DNA of 64,000 nt from GCA-001856825 sp038729485 (GTDB lineage Archaea; Thermoplasmatota; Thermoplasmata; Thermoplasmatales; GCA-001856825): assembly GCA_038729485.1 (NCBI GenBank), contig JAVYRX010000001.1, positions 1 to 64,000 of the forward strand. The letters run 5' to 3'. How positions within the stretch are numbered: position 1 is the first letter of the stretch; each line of letters begins with the position of its first letter. A program made the translations under genes and the position numbers. Of this stretch, positions 63,471 through 64,000 are shown piece by piece. The notes beneath the pieces were generated by a model. It saw only the letters and a program-made list of their open reading frames with translations, was not told the origin of the DNA and searched no databases.

Positions 63471-64000
63471 GGAATTTTGAGAGAGCATCCCTGGCCTTGT
63501 CGGACCAGAGGATTTCTCCGAACAGTCTCGACTCTTCCTGAGAATCATAAGGATCATTGGATATCAGGTGTTTTATAGATTTCACGCTTTCTGACGATTT
63601 TGAGGAAATGCTTGCAGCAAGGTCTTCCGCGCAGCTAACAGGCTGATCGCAGAGAACATTTACCAGTCCTATTCTGAAAGCTTCGGCGCCCGTCAGTACC
63701 GTGCCAGTCAAGGCTAGATATTTTGCCATTCCTTGACCCACGGCCTTTTGAAGCCTCTTCAATCCGCCCCATCCGGGAAATAATCCAAGATTTACCTCCG
63801 TTAACCCCATCTTTGCAGCTTGAGAGGCGATCCGGATGTCGCAGCTAAGTGCTAGCTCCAGACCACCGCCGTATGCGCCTCCTTCTATGGCAGCGATTGT
63901 TACTCCCTCGAACTTTTCTATTCTATCCATTATTTCGTTTCCGATTCTTGAAAATTCCTTCCCTTGCTCCTTGTTAGCGGAATACATTACAGAAAGGTCT
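63457..64000 (-). CDS. Enoyl-CoA hydratase/isomerase family protein, 5' end outside the window
   Basis: The minus-strand frame enters from the right edge with DLSVMYSAN, the GAD-type oxyanion-hole segment. It continues with the second oxyanion motif GGAYGGGLELALSCDIRIAS and GLFPGWGGLKRL (crotonase signature). The first part of the protein is missing. It acts in fatty- or organic-acid CoA metabolism. The Glu positions used by hydratases are partly visible (E in GLTEVNLG). The exact substrate is unknown. Confidence 0.88.
   Translation of the reverse strand, partial: DLSVMYSANKEQGKEFSRIGNEIMDRIEKFEGVTIAAIEGGAYGGGLELALSCDIRIASQAAKMGLTEVNLGLFPGWGGLKRLQKAVGQGMAKYLALTGTVLTGAEAFRIGLVNVLCDQPVSCAEDLAASISSKSSESVKSIKHLISNDPYDSQEESRLFGEILWSDKARDALSKFLKIK

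Noticed and set aside
1..64000. CRISPR array, rRNA genes or intact insertion sequence
   Set aside because: No regularly spaced repeats of 24-40 bp, no rRNA-like segments, and no transposase gene with terminal inverted repeats were seen.

Overview
The window looks like chromosomal DNA of an acidophilic archaeon of the order Thermoplasmatales or a close relative. Supporting signs are an A-type H+-ATPase operon whose catalytic A subunit carries an intein at the P-loop, an intron-bearing tRNA-Met, ribosomal protein S3Ae, pyruvoyl-dependent arginine decarboxylase, AglB, EndA, Nob1, and many TATA boxes about 25 nt before start codons (leaderless transcripts). A secreted S53 (sedolisin-type) peptidase and Asn-rich surface proteins fit an acid habitat. 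I see no rRNA, CRISPR array or intact insertion sequence. Genus-level assignment is not possible from the sequence alone.

Layout. 1-4.4 kb: a secreted S53 peptidase (cut by the window edge) and a YyaL-type thioredoxin-domain protein. 4.5-7.4 kb: a NitT/TauT-like ABC transporter in three pieces: a fused double permease, an ATPase, and a stand-alone gene for the domain usually fused to such ATPases. 7.4-17.0 kb: the ATPase operon K-E-C-F-A(intein)-B-D-(40-aa membrane peptide)-H-I on the minus strand. 17.2-24.2 kb: tRNA-Gly, about 1 kb of gene-free DNA, peroxiredoxin, a PRC-barrel protein, gltX, a Nog1-like GTPase, pheT, S3Ae, and tRNA-Met whose 5' end overlaps the S3Ae stop codon. 24.6-32.0 kb: small membrane and zinc-ribbon proteins, an SDR, a surface protein with three NTF2-like repeats, an HTH/membrane-protein pair, two sulfur-compound transporters (TauE/SafE and YeeE) and an ACT-like protein.

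32.0-37.3 kb: three tandem MFS transporters. The third is coupled to a TrpB2-like PLP enzyme and is preceded by three CATTAATG palindromes at exact 20-bp spacing. 37.3-45.4 kb: a decayed radical-SAM gene, then a molybdenum hydroxylase cluster (CoxM, CoxS, CoxL-like, MobA-like, CoxG, XdhC, MoeA-like) and a SpoIIM-like membrane protein. 45.6-55.0 kb: an MFS transporter, an aldo/keto reductase, and a 2028-residue AglB oligosaccharyltransferase with a very long extracellular C-terminus plus a companion surface protein. 55.0-64.0 kb: information-processing and stress genes (RuvC-like protein, UspA, Nth, Nob1, EndA, small GTPase), a metal permease with its DtxR regulator and a probable operator, PvlArgDC, LeuS, and an enoyl-CoA hydratase cut by the right edge.

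The strongest candidates for undescribed biology are the 40-aa peptide embedded in the ATPase operon, the operator-flanked MFS/TrpB2 unit whose enzyme has Met in place of the near-invariant PLP-site His, the giant AglB with its companion, the triple NTF2 surface protein, and several perfect inverted repeats placed on basal promoters.
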